DNA from: Triangularia verruculosa | Taxonomy: Eukaryota; Ascomycota; Sordariomycetes; Sordariales; Podosporaceae | Direction of reading: 5' to 3' | DNA: 64,000 nucleotides | Assembly: GCA_033296885.1 (NCBI GenBank) | Contig: MU863983.1 | Span: 1 to 64,000 of the forward strand | Shown: positions 20,933-30,747 of the stretch, one piece after another | Position numbering within the stretch: position 1 is the stretch's first letter | Layout of the letters: each line of letters begins with the position of its first letter | The notes under the pieces: generated by a model | Databases searched by the model: none | The model's input: the letters and a program-made list of their open reading frames with translations, nothing else | What the model was told of the DNA's origin: nothing | Made by a program: the position numbers and the translations under genes

Positions 20933-22690
20933 ATGTCGTCTTCACAAAACAGCGCTGCGCTGGGTCGCGCGCGATCGTTGAGAAAGCCAACTACCAGGTC
21001 CGACACGGCAGCGACAGATCAAAACAATGGCTCAAGTCAACAACAGAACACCTCACCAAGTCGGCTGCCAGCTAAACCTTCAGCAACAGGAACTGGGACA
21101 GGAACTCTGAGGCGGGCGGCGGGGGAGGTAAGGGGTAGTAGACCCTTGTCTGGAGTTTTTGGACGCGGGACGTCTGGATCGACAACTTCTTCAGCGGGAG
21201 TGGGAGGGCGTCAGGTTTCCACATCTACCAACCCAGACTCATCAACTCGTCTGGCAAGGGCGCCGTCTATAAGGCAGGCATCGTCCGCTTCGACCAATAC
21301 GGAGTCGTCGACAGCATCTGGAACGAGCCGTCTTACTAGGGCGGCATCCATCAGGCAGTTATCCACCAGCTCAGCCAAGTCAGGTGTCTCTGCAACATCA
21401 GAGGGGTCGTCCATTGCGCCGCCTAGACGTCCTACCGTCACCACAGCAGAGCAGCAACCAACTCCTCTATCCCGCCGCCCAACAGTTTCGGAATCTACCT
21501 CCACCTCCTCCCGGCGTCCAACAACATCATCGGGGGTTCCCCCTCGGCGAATCCCATCCACAGCCACACCCATCTCCCACTCCCGGGCAAAATCCTCCGT
21601 CACCGCCCTCACCAACACCACCATCCTCCGCCCCCCATCATCCACCTCTCAAGCCTCAACCGCAACATCAACCTCGACAGAAAGAACCGACAGATCCAAA
21701 CCCCCCACCACCCGCTCAACAGCAGCACCCCTACACAAACGCGCCCCCTCCCACCCAACCACCACCACCACCAAAGGTAACCAATCAACTCCAGGGATGA
21801 TAGCTAGAACCAGATCCCTAAAGCTGTCAGGACCATCCGCCACCAACGTCAAACCAGACTTTTCCACCCACCAACAACACTTCTCCCCGCTCAAAAACCC
21901 TCACCTGTCCAAACCCTTGACTTCCGCCATCCTCGCCCCGCCCTCCCCGTCAAAACTTACGGGGAATATAGCCATCTCCGCTGAGACGGCAAGGTTACAA
22001 ACGGAGTTGTTGCAATTGTCGCTGTTGCATGCGTCTGCGGGGAGTGTGAAAGTGCAGTGGGAGGAGTCGGCGTATAAGCAACTCCAGGCGAGGTTTCACG
22101 AGGTTGTTGAGCTAGAGGGGGATGTGCTGAAATTGGAGAATAGGGTTGGAGAGGGGAATGCGGTGAGGGAGTTGGTGGAGTGGGGGAGGGGAGGATTGGA
22201 GGAGAGGGTGAGGGTGCTGGATCAGGTGATTGGTTTGGTTTGGGTGATGACGGAGCCGTGCTGTGATAATAATAAGGGGGGGAGGTATGTGAGGGTTGTT
22301 AGGCAGTTTGAGAGGTGGTTGGGGAGAGTGGAGGGGGTGATGGCGGGGAGGGGGGAAGATGGGAAGGAGGAAGAGTTGGTGGGGGAGATTGGGGGGGATT
22401 GGAAGGAGGAGGTGGGGGGGTTGAGGAGGAAGGTGAATGCGATTAGGCGGGATTTGGATGGGATTGTGAACCTGGAGGGTAATGGTGAGGAACAAGGGAA
22501 TTTGGGGAGGGTGTTGAGGGGAGTAAAGGAGTTGGTGGAGGGGGTGGTGAGTGAGATTGGGGTTATGGAGGGGGTGGAAAGGGAGGTGAGGGAGAGGGAG
22601 ATGGAGTGGGTTAGGGGGTTTAATAGAAGGGAGGAAGAGGAGGGAGAAGTAAGGAGGAGGCCAGCGGGGGCGGTTTGGAGGGCTTTTTGA
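20933..22690 (+). CDS. Basic Ser/Thr-rich protein with C-terminal coiled coil; possible augmin subunit 8 (HAUS8/AUG8)-like
   Basis: Single exon, 585 aa. Residues 1 to about 320 are disordered, basic and Ser/Thr/Pro-rich, with recurrent short RAPSIRQ and RRPT units. A conserved-looking block with KPDFSTHQQHFSPLKNPH follows, then a helical C-terminal half starting at about 350 (TARLQTELLQLSLLHASAGS) with a QW pair at 375-376 (VKVQWEESAYKQL). A disordered basic tail followed by coiled coil with a QW motif is the plan of HAUS8/Hice1 and plant AUG8 (QWRF proteins), which tie augmin to microtubules. The ATG at 20933 is the first in frame after a plausible leader. The gene call is firm; the augmin idea is a hypothesis. 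Confidence 0.75.
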   Translation: MSSSQNSAALGRARSLRKPTTRSDTAATDQNNGSSQQQNTSPSRLPAKPSATGTGTGTLRRAAGEVRGSRPLSGVFGRGTSGSTTSSAGVGGRQVSTSTNPDSSTRLARAPSIRQASSASTNTESSTASGTSRLTRAASIRQLSTSSAKSGVSATSEGSSIAPPRRPTVTTAEQQPTPLSRRPTVSESTSTSSRRPTTSSGVPPRRIPSTATPISHSRAKSSVTALTNTTILRPPSSTSQASTATSTSTERTDRSKPPTTRSTAAPLHKRAPSHPTTTTTKGNQSTPGMIARTRSLKLSGPSATNVKPDFSTHQQHFSPLKNPHLSKPLTSAILAPPSPSKLTGNIAISAETARLQTELLQLSLLHASAGSVKVQWEESAYKQLQARFHEVVELEGDVLKLENRVGEGNAVRELVEWGRGGLEERVRVLDQVIGLVWVMTEPCCDNNKGGRYVRVVRQFERWLGRVEGVMAGRGEDGKEEELVGEIGGDWKEEVGGLRRKVNAIRRDLDGIVNLEGNGEEQGNLGRVLRGVKELVEGVVSEIGVMEGVEREVREREMEWVRGFNRREEEEGEVRRRPAGAVWRAF

Positions 22691-23454
22691 TTTCGTCGGT
22701 GGGGTGTATTTGGTGGCGGATGGTTATGAAATGGTGTTTCAATAATGGATAAGGATGGACATGATAGGTATGTTTGGGTTTTTGGTGATTGTGTTTTAGA
22801 TGGATAGGGGCATGGCTTTTGGCCGTTGGCTTTTTGTGTTCGTGGTAGGCATGGATGATCAGTGTATACACAAGATAGGAATACCTGTGAGACGAGAATG
22901 CATTATACCCCCTTTTATTAGGATAAAATCAACACGTCTGCATATCATTACAGCATAAAACAAGCTGCACTTCATTGCATCACTTTGGAAAGGTGGGTTT
23001 GGGGATTTAAATGTCCCTCTGCATCATATCACCAAATCATCAAGGGCTCGCGTTCTACTATCTCGCTTGTTTCTAAACCACCAAGCGCCAATCATCATAA
23101 ATTCATATCACTAGTGAAGGAAGATTTGCTCGCTCGCACACCAAGCTTCTCAGCAATCATTCAGGCAAAGCCAGGTATAACGAGCTGAAGGGTTTTATGA
23201 AATATAACTCCAATTTCATAGCCACGACTACATCCATCCTCTGCTGCTTCACCCCTACTACCACATACATAGACAACCCAGCAAAACACACATCAAAAAA
23301 CCACCACCACCACCACCAGAGCCCTAAAACCATTCGGGGATATCAAAATCATCCTTCATAAAAAAAAAAAACCTCTTTTTCTCACTTCACACACAAAAGG
23401 AAAAAAACATTGCAACCGACATAACAAAAAAGGCTAGTTCACTCCACATCCCCT
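22691..23454. other. Intergenic between convergent genes, 764 bp
   Basis: Shared 3' region of two convergent genes. Includes a (CCA)n tract near 23300 and an A-run near 23360. No gene. Confidence 0.5.
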
Positions 23455-24249
23455 TTAAAGAGAAAAAGGCCTCCTAGGATAACTAACCCCCTCCACCGCG
23501 TCATGATCCACAAACCAGCTCGCCCTCTCCCCCGCCCCCTCATTCACCAGCGCGCACGGCAGACCCCCCGCCGCCCCCTCCTCAAAAATCTGCTTCATCA
23601 CCTCCCTCTTCCCCGCCCCCGTCGCCACAAAAGCAACCCTCACCGCATGCGTCACCACCGGCAGCGTAAGCGTCACCCTCTTCGGCGGCGGCTTCGGACT
23701 ATCCTCAATCGGCGCCACCCAAGCACTCGTCTCCCTCAGCAGCTCATGCCCCGGAAACAAACTACACGTATGCCCGTCCGGCCCGCACCCCAGAAGCAAC
23801 AAGTCAAAGATCGGGAGCTTCACGCTGTCCCTCGACGCGAAGCTCTTGACCAATGCCTGTTCGTACCGATCTGCCAGCTCTTGCGTGTCATTGAGGTACT
23901 CTGCGTCGATGGGGTGGACGGTTGGCTGAGCGGTGCCGGCGGGGAGCTTGTCGAGGAGTTCTTGTTTGAGCAAAAAATAGTTGGAGTCTTGGTGGTCGAG
24001 GGGGACGGCGCGTTCGTCGGCGAAGAAGATTTCCCACTTGTCCCACTTGACCTCGTCGTTGGGGCCGGTGGGGGGCAGGAGGAGGGCCTGGGCGAGGGTT
24101 TTGGGGAGGGAGCCGCCGGAGACGGCGACTTTGAAGACGGAGTGGCGGGCGAGGCCGGATTCCTGGCAGGAGATGACGTAGGCGCGGAGGGCGGGGGCTA
24201 GGTTTTCCTTGACTGAGGGGAAGGAGTAGAGGTTTGCTTGTTTGGCCAT
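23455..24249 (-). CDS. 6-phosphogluconolactonase
   Basis: Second enzyme of the oxidative pentose phosphate pathway: hydrolyses 6-phosphoglucono-lactone to 6-phosphogluconate in the cytosol, supporting NADPH supply. Single exon, 264 aa, typical length. Motifs: SGGS at 44-47 in FKVAVSGGSLPKTLAQAL, FADERAVPLDHQDSN from 76, and the signature GCGPDGHTCSLFPGH from 154. Equivalent to yeast Sol3/Sol4. The frame stays open upstream without an ATG, and the MAKQANLYSF start is preceded by a (CCA)n-rich leader. Convergent with the gene at 20933. Confidence 0.95.
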   Translation of the reverse strand: MAKQANLYSFPSVKENLAPALRAYVISCQESGLARHSVFKVAVSGGSLPKTLAQALLLPPTGPNDEVKWDKWEIFFADERAVPLDHQDSNYFLLKQELLDKLPAGTAQPTVHPIDAEYLNDTQELADRYEQALVKSFASRDSVKLPIFDLLLLGCGPDGHTCSLFPGHELLRETSAWVAPIEDSPKPPPKRVTLTLPVVTHAVRVAFVATGAGKREVMKQIFEEGAAGGLPCALVNEGAGERASWFVDHDAVEGVSYPRRPFSL

Positions 24250-26125
24250 TTTGACGGTTGTGGTTTTTGTGAGTGGTGGTGGTGGTGGTGGTGGGGTTTT
24301 TGTTGGAAGAGCTCCGAGGTAGACCACAAGGAGAGATAACCTCAGCTTCTTTGGGGGAGGGGGAGCGTGTTGGAAAGCGGATGCTATGAGTTGCAAGGTA
24401 AATGTCCGGTTCTGATAAGGACACGGGGGTTTCAGGAGGTCTTTTCAACGGTCTGTTGGGAAATTTGTTGTGTGGATTCTTGGCGGTTTAGAAAGAAACA
24501 CACAAAGCTGGGCAGTGGGTAGGAGGAGGTGGTGCGGGGATGGAGCTTCTCCGGAGATGGGTGCTGTGGCTTTTTCTTACCGTCTGTGTGGCAGCGGCAG
24601 ATGGTATGAGCTGAGATTCCTGTATGGTATGGTATGGATCGGTTGTCTCTTGCGCGGGATTTTTTTGTGGCTGGATTTTTAATGGAAGAGGGGGGGGAGC
24701 TTTTTTTGCGTGGGTGAGAGGAGGGGTAGCAAATGTTTTGCCGGAGGGGCAGTTGCAGGAGGAGCACCTAGTTGCAGGAGGAGCTCTTCTGGGTCTTGTC
24801 CCACTCAGCAACCTCTGTTTTGATGAACCTCTCCAACTTTGGGTGTTAGTGACTGGAGTTTTGGTAATTGTTGTTCGTTCCTTTGGTTTACAGTTGAATA
24901 TCCAATATGCTCAAAGCCAAAAGTCTAGCCAAGTCTATTACGTCTTGACTGGATCGGACTGCGACAGACAAAGCAGTCCTGACCCGGCGATGAGGTTCAA
25001 CTCGTGGGCACGCACACACACGCAGCTCGATCCGGGCATCTCGTCACAATGGATCGGCCGGCGCGTGGTTAGTCGCCGTTGGGACTGACGGGCCCGTCGA
25101 TCAGGGCAGTCGATACCAAAGTGACGGATTTATGACGATCCGGGAAGAGATCCCACGATCCGGGCATGCAACACGCGTCGGAGGGGGATTGTGAGCTCCG
25201 AAGGTCTGCGCACATACCATATAAGAACTTCCAACGTCCTCTAGGGTTTTCTTCGTTCTTACTCGTATATAAGCACACGGGTACAGGACTATGACAAACG
25301 CGGATATACAGTGGGGGACTGGCAACACCTTCTTCCAAGCAGTCAAGAACGGCAGTGGGCATGAATTCTGGCATGCCCTCATCAGAATCATACGATTTTG
25401 TCTCTTAGATGGAACAAAGGGAAATCCTTGCCATTCGCGGAGCAATTTCCGTAGCTTCTTGCTGGAAACAATGGAGTTGCCAAGACCGGCCACTGAAGAC
25501 CCGAGGACCGCTCTGGAATCGAAGAGGACTCATGACGATGTTGGAAGACTTCGGTTCTCAAATGGTCTCGGTCCGACTTGATCTAACTCCACCATGGAAT
25601 GAAAGCTGCTTGAGGTCGACACTTCGAGAAACCTCCTCTGTTCTGTTGCTGACAACAACACCCATAATTCCATACTTAGTGGGGGTGGGGTATGAGGGGT
25701 CGCTGTGAGCTTGGGGGTTTCGGGTCCGAGATGGAATTCATTGCGTCATCGCCAACTCTCTGGGCATCGTCTCTTCAATCAGTCTCGGCCTGCAGAATTA
25801 CGGCCCAGTGTCAGATGGCAGGAATTGCCAACATCGTCACCTTATTTGGCAGTTTTGTAGCTGTCACCGAATTCCGAACAAGCCGTGTTGAGTGCCTGTC
25901 GCCGCCACAAGAGCCCAGCCAATCATGACCAACGGCCAGCTCACAGGTCCTTCGTGGAGGTTCCGCAATTTTCAAGCGGATTGACCAAGAGTCAAGACCT
26001 CCAACCCACCACATCGGCAACTGAACTGCCACTTGACCCATTCGACAGAGCATCCCTATCGGACCCGTTTACCTTTGAAGCCACATTCTTGCTAATCGTC
26101 TCCATCCCGTCCCGAATCCTGCGTC
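24250..26125. other. Intergenic, 1.88 kb between divergent genes
   Basis: Lies between 6-phosphogluconolactonase (-) and the PHO13-like gene (+). Contains repeated GATCCGGGCAT at about 25028 and 25156. No gene is supported. Confidence 0.5.
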
Positions 26126-27231
26126 ATGACGACCCCAAAATATCTCAGCGGTGATGCGGCCGCCATTGACGAGTTCATTGACCGTTTTGATGTGCGTTGA
26201 TTACACCCAGTGCCTGGTCTCCCCTGTCTTTCGTCATTAATCATTGCCCGCCAGGTGTTCTTGCTAGACTGTGATGGTACAGTAGCTCCTGTAATGAGCG
26301 GCTCTCATATTGTTTGGCAATTAACAAATTTGCTGCAGGAGTCATCTGGTCTGGCGACCATGTCTTCGAGGGGGTTGTGGAAACTCTGGAATACTTGAGA
26401 TCCAGAGGTGAGAGCGCCCTGTCTTGCATCTTGGCCCACCCAAATGGCTAACCCCTGATAGGCAAGAAGACAGTGTTTGTAACCAACAACTCAACCAAGT
26501 CTCGCCAGGAATACCTCAAAAAGTTCACGGGCTTGGGAATTCCGTCCAACGTGGAGGAGATCTTCGGCTCGGCGTATTCCGCCTCGATTTACATTTCGAG
26601 AATCCTCAAGCTTGCGCCGCCCAAAAACAAGGTCTTTGTCATTGGCGAAGCCGGCATCGAGCATGAGCTGAGGAGTGAAAATGTACCCTTCATTGGCGGC
26701 ACCGACCCAGCCTTCCGAAGAGATGTCACGCCGGAAGACTTCAAAGGTCTCGCCGACGGGTCTCTGCTGGACCCCGAGGTAGGATGCGTGCTCGTCGGTT
26801 TGGACTTTCACATCAACTACCTCAAGCTATCGCATGCGCTCCAGTACCTGAGGCGGGGTGCCGTCTTCTTGGCGACCAACGTGGATTCGACCTTCCCCAT
26901 GAGCCACGGATTCTTCCCCGGCGCAGGGTCCATGAGCATGCCTCTCGTATATTCAACGGGTCAGAAGCCGGTGGCGCTCGGTAAGCCCAGCCAGGCCATG
27001 ATGGACGCCATCGAGGGCAAGTTCCAATTTGATCGCGAACGCACATGCATGGTTGGGGATCGCCTTGACACCGACATCAAGTTCGGAATCGAGGGGAAGC
27101 TCGGTGGCACGCTCGCGGTTCTAACGGGCGTAAGTCAGAAGGAGCACTGGGAGGCAGCGGATGCGGTTGCGGTGCCAGCATTCTATGTGGACAAGCTGAG
27201 TGACATTGGGCTCGCCGCGAGGAAGCAGTGA
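26126..27231 (+). CDS. PHO13: HAD phosphatase, 4-nitrophenylphosphatase/2-phosphoglycolate phosphatase (PHO13 type)
   Basis: HAD-superfamily class II phosphatase that clears toxic side products such as 2-phosphoglycolate and 4-phosphoerythronate. Four exons: 26126-26191, 26255-26276, 26339-26407 and 26462-27231; 308 aa. Motif I is DCDGVIW, with nucleophile D27 and acid D29. Motif II follows as VFVTNNSTKS; the motif III Lys is in LGKPSQAMM; motif IV is MVGDRLDTDIKFG. The second exon is only 22 nt and carries motif I, with its Gly codon interrupted by the next intron. Frames join without adjustment. Confidence 0.93.
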
Positions 27232-28989
27232 GGTTGTTCTGAGACGCGTCTCTCAGCCTCTCGCAACTTCCCGAACCACGACGGGGTTTCCTAGGTACTA
27301 TACAGTAGACAGCTTGCACAACTAGATAGTAGTAGCCAATAGATTTACGGCGTGTTCTTTTTTGAAGACCCTTGTGGTGTCGAGATAGGTGATACAGTAC
27401 ATACAGGTGTGATGTTGTGGCCGCTCGGTTCCAAACGGCGGGAGGATGCCGGGAGGCAAAATGAGAAGAGCGGTCACGGATGGTGTAGTGAAGGGACGCG
27501 AGGGACGTGAGCGATGAGCCGCAAGGAGGACACGCAGCCCGTTGCCGCAATCAGGAGACCCCCCCTCATGGTGAAGCTGGAACCTGGAACTTGGCCTGGC
27601 GTGCATTGGGGGGAGCAGTTGGAGGCTGGCTATGACGTAGGTCCAGAACAGGGCCCAGAAGCTAAGAGGGGCTGCCACTGGCCAGCTGCCACAGCGAATA
27701 TGCAAGCCATCATTTGGGGCAGGACCCTGAATCTCAGGGAACCCGAACGCCGCGGGTTTTTGGTGGGTGTGAACCCTGTTTTAACCGCATCGCACAAGGG
27801 TCTCGCCCCACTCAGGGTCTCGGTTGAATCTGGACTTTGTCACGACCTGCCATCACCACTGCATCACAGCTCCAAACGACATGCTTGCTCTCCAGACGCC
27901 GAGCAAGTTCGCTCTGCATCTCCTCTTCTCGCTGTCATTTGCAGCTGGGCGCGTGATGCCCCCGCCCATCCCGAATAAGGCTGACATGCCTCGGAAGGTG
28001 GAAGATGCCGTATCCGTCTTTACAGCACTGTACCTTGAGGGTACCTCTGAGATACCGCTGAGTCCACTGCAGCTGGCAGCAAGGATAGGATGATGCCGCT
28101 GGAGACAACTCCAAACAGAGCGGTGCGATGACGGCACGCCAGACCGGACACTCCCATCGGCTGGCTTTTTGGTGCGAGGGGGCGCTGGATAAGGCCTAGT
28201 GTAGCCTAGAACACACCCAAGTACCGCTGGGGCGCCTCTTCCGGAGCATTTGCAACGGCCCTGTGGAAGGACATCTCGTTTCTCCATGCAGATGGCGGGC
28301 GCACATGTACCAAAATCAAGGTCTTACCAGTTCTGCATCTGCTCGAGTCTCCAGTCACCGTCGTCGTCTACCTGACCTCGTCGTCTTGGCGGCGCGAGCA
28401 GCCAGGGCACCGAGGGCACGTCAATTTTGGCTTTGGCCTTTTCCGTCAGCTCGCAACAACAAACTAGGAAATCCCAGCTTCTTTTCTTAGGGTCGCTATT
28501 AGGGCAGCGACCCGAGCCGACGTCCACCCGCTTTTGACCTCCAGCTCAAGCCTGAAGCCGGCCCCCACCCCCCTACCTCTATCCGTACAAGCTAGCACGC
28601 AAAAAGAGAGGTCATCGTCGTAGCGTTTTGCCATCTGCCAACAAGTTCAAGTTTTGGTCTGGGGGAAAAAAAAGACGGGTCCAACCTCTCCGCCAGTCCC
28701 CGTCAGCTCCTCACCACTCAGGACCCCAAGGAGCAAAAAAATTCCACAACAAGCGACAGGGGACCTCAAAACAGACACAGTCCCTGCCTGTAGCCTCCGG
28801 TGCAGACATATATATGCAAGGTACCCGACCAAGCCAGAAGCCGAAACCTGCTGTGCCTTCTTCCCTTGGCTTCCTCCCCGTCTAGACCGGTCTATTTTCT
28901 TTCTGATACCTGCTTTTGCTTTCGTTTGTCTTCTCCTGGAATCCAACCGACCACCCCCACCCCCCCTAGTCTGATCTACCTAATCGACC
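27232..28989. other. Intergenic, 1.76 kb
   Basis: Between two + genes. Open frames here are short and lack family signs. Pyrimidine-rich sequence just upstream of 28990 suits a leader. Confidence 0.5.
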
Positions 28990-30747
28990 ATGGACGCTTC
29001 GTCACCGTCTGTGTCTGACGAGAAGGACCCTTGTCGGGAGCACCTCCTGGAGCGCCGTCAGCAGTTGACCGACTCCCTGACTGCTTCTCCCTACGACCTG
29101 ATCCTCTACCTGGAGAGAGCTGTGGTCTATTCTGACCTCGCCTACCCGGACCTCGCTGCTAGCGACGCCTACCGTGCTCTGCTCCTGACCGACGAGGTCA
29201 GCGATGAGAGCTTTGAGTTCCACGAGCAGGCCTTGGAGTCACTGAAGGGTTACTCAACGACACCTTGTCCTGTGGTCCTCGACCATGGTTCCCTTACCGA
29301 GGGGATATCATCAGAGGGCACCAACGGTGAAGATGGCATGGAAGGGTTGAAGGGTGCTGGGCCCTTCCAGCTCCTGGCCCATCTCGCCTCGATCCGCGCC
29401 TACCAGATCCTGTCTCTGAGTCTGCTGCTTTGCGGGAGCCTGAAAAGCGCGCTCAAATTCTGCGAGAGGGGTCTCACCGCCGCCCCCAACAACAGAGAGC
29501 TCATTGAGATCAAGGGCTACATCGAGCAAATCGGCCGCCGCAGACTACGCAAAGACTCGGACGCCCCTATCGACATCAACAGCCTCCCCGACCGCGGAGT
29601 CGTCCGCCGCGAAGTCTACCCATGGAACACGTACGAGCCGGACCGCTTCTCGGAGGAGTCACTCTCGTACCTGAACAAGCAGCTGTCGACGATGGCGCCA
29701 AAGTGCGAGGTTCGCGTTTCGAAGCTTCCCATCCTCCTTGAAAGCGAGAGCAACACGGACGACTACGAAGTGATACCGACCTGTAACCAACTCGGCCTCT
29801 TTGCCAAAGAGGACATCGCTCCTGGCGAGACGGTTCTCGAGGAATATTCTCTCCTAACAGCAAACAACCGCCACAAAGAATCCACCTGCGACGCCTGCGG
29901 CACCGAACTACCCCCTCTCAGCCAAAGCTCCAAGGCGGTCAACTGCCCAGAGTGCTACGACACCATATTCTGCGATGACTTTTGCTTCACCAAGGCGCAG
30001 GAGCAATACCATCCCGCCGTATGCGACACGGACGTCGACTCCATCGCCAAAGACCCCGACAACAAGGACATTGACCAGTCCCTTTACCTCCTCCTCCTCG
30101 CCCGGCTACTGGCAATGTCGGCGCACCAAGAGATGCACCCGCTGGAAGTGCCGTCGATAAAATACATCTGGGGCGACTTCGTCTCGCCGGAACTCAACGA
30201 GATCGACTGCAGCATCAACGCCGAGCCGCCCCCAGAGTGGACACTGCCGTTCTCTTTTGAGTACAACATTGAGTTCCCGATGCACATACTCGAGAAGATG
30301 GACATTGACATGTACGCCACGCTGGACAAGCACGACTTGTGGGTGTTCAACACGTGTTATGCCAAGTTCAGGGGCACGGCCTCGGCGAGAAAGAATTATC
30401 AGGACGGGAGGAGGGACGGGAGGCCGGATGTGGCGGCGGTGCACCCGTTTTGGTGCCTGGCCAATCACGACTGCGATCCGAATGTGAGCTGGGAGTGGGG
30501 AGGGAAGATGAAGCTGTGGGCGAGGGAGAAGAGGGTTGTGGGGGGGAGGGAGGGGGGGATTAGGAAGGATGAGGAGATATTGAATCATTACTGTGATGTT
30601 GAGCTGCCGGTGAGGGAGAGGAGGGAGTGGGCGAGGGGGAGTTTGGGGGGTTGGTGTATGTGTGGGAGGTGTAGGAGGGAGGCGGGGGAGGAGGGGGTGG
30701 AGGGGAAGGGGTTGGTGGTTGATGGGGTGAAGGAGGAAAAGAACTGA
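28990..30747 (+). CDS. SET domain protein with MYND-like zinc cluster (SMYD type)
   Basis: Likely protein lysine methyltransferase; substrate unknown. Single exon, 585 aa. The N-terminal 200 residues are helical and TPR-like (SPYDLILYLERAVVYSDLAY). The SET core starts at about 258 (LGLFAKEDIAPGETVLEEYS) and is split by a MYND-like Cys/His cluster (CDACG, CPEC, CDDFC, HPAVC), as in SMYD/Set5-Set6 proteins. The cofactor motif NHDCDPN and the late SET motif EEILNHYCD are intact, and a post-SET Cys motif WCMCGRCRRE follows. The context CCATGG marks the start. Confidence 0.88.
   Translation: MDASSPSVSDEKDPCREHLLERRQQLTDSLTASPYDLILYLERAVVYSDLAYPDLAASDAYRALLLTDEVSDESFEFHEQALESLKGYSTTPCPVVLDHGSLTEGISSEGTNGEDGMEGLKGAGPFQLLAHLASIRAYQILSLSLLLCGSLKSALKFCERGLTAAPNNRELIEIKGYIEQIGRRRLRKDSDAPIDINSLPDRGVVRREVYPWNTYEPDRFSEESLSYLNKQLSTMAPKCEVRVSKLPILLESESNTDDYEVIPTCNQLGLFAKEDIAPGETVLEEYSLLTANNRHKESTCDACGTELPPLSQSSKAVNCPECYDTIFCDDFCFTKAQEQYHPAVCDTDVDSIAKDPDNKDIDQSLYLLLLARLLAMSAHQEMHPLEVPSIKYIWGDFVSPELNEIDCSINAEPPPEWTLPFSFEYNIEFPMHILEKMDIDMYATLDKHDLWVFNTCYAKFRGTASARKNYQDGRRDGRPDVAAVHPFWCLANHDCDPNVSWEWGGKMKLWAREKRVVGGREGGIRKDEEILNHYCDVELPVRERREWARGSLGGWCMCGRCRREAGEEGVEGKGLVVDGVKEEKN

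Noticed and set aside
27077..27978. Open frames of 127-157 codons on both strands after the PHO13-like gene
   Set aside because: Partly shadows of that gene; composition and lack of splice logic give no support.
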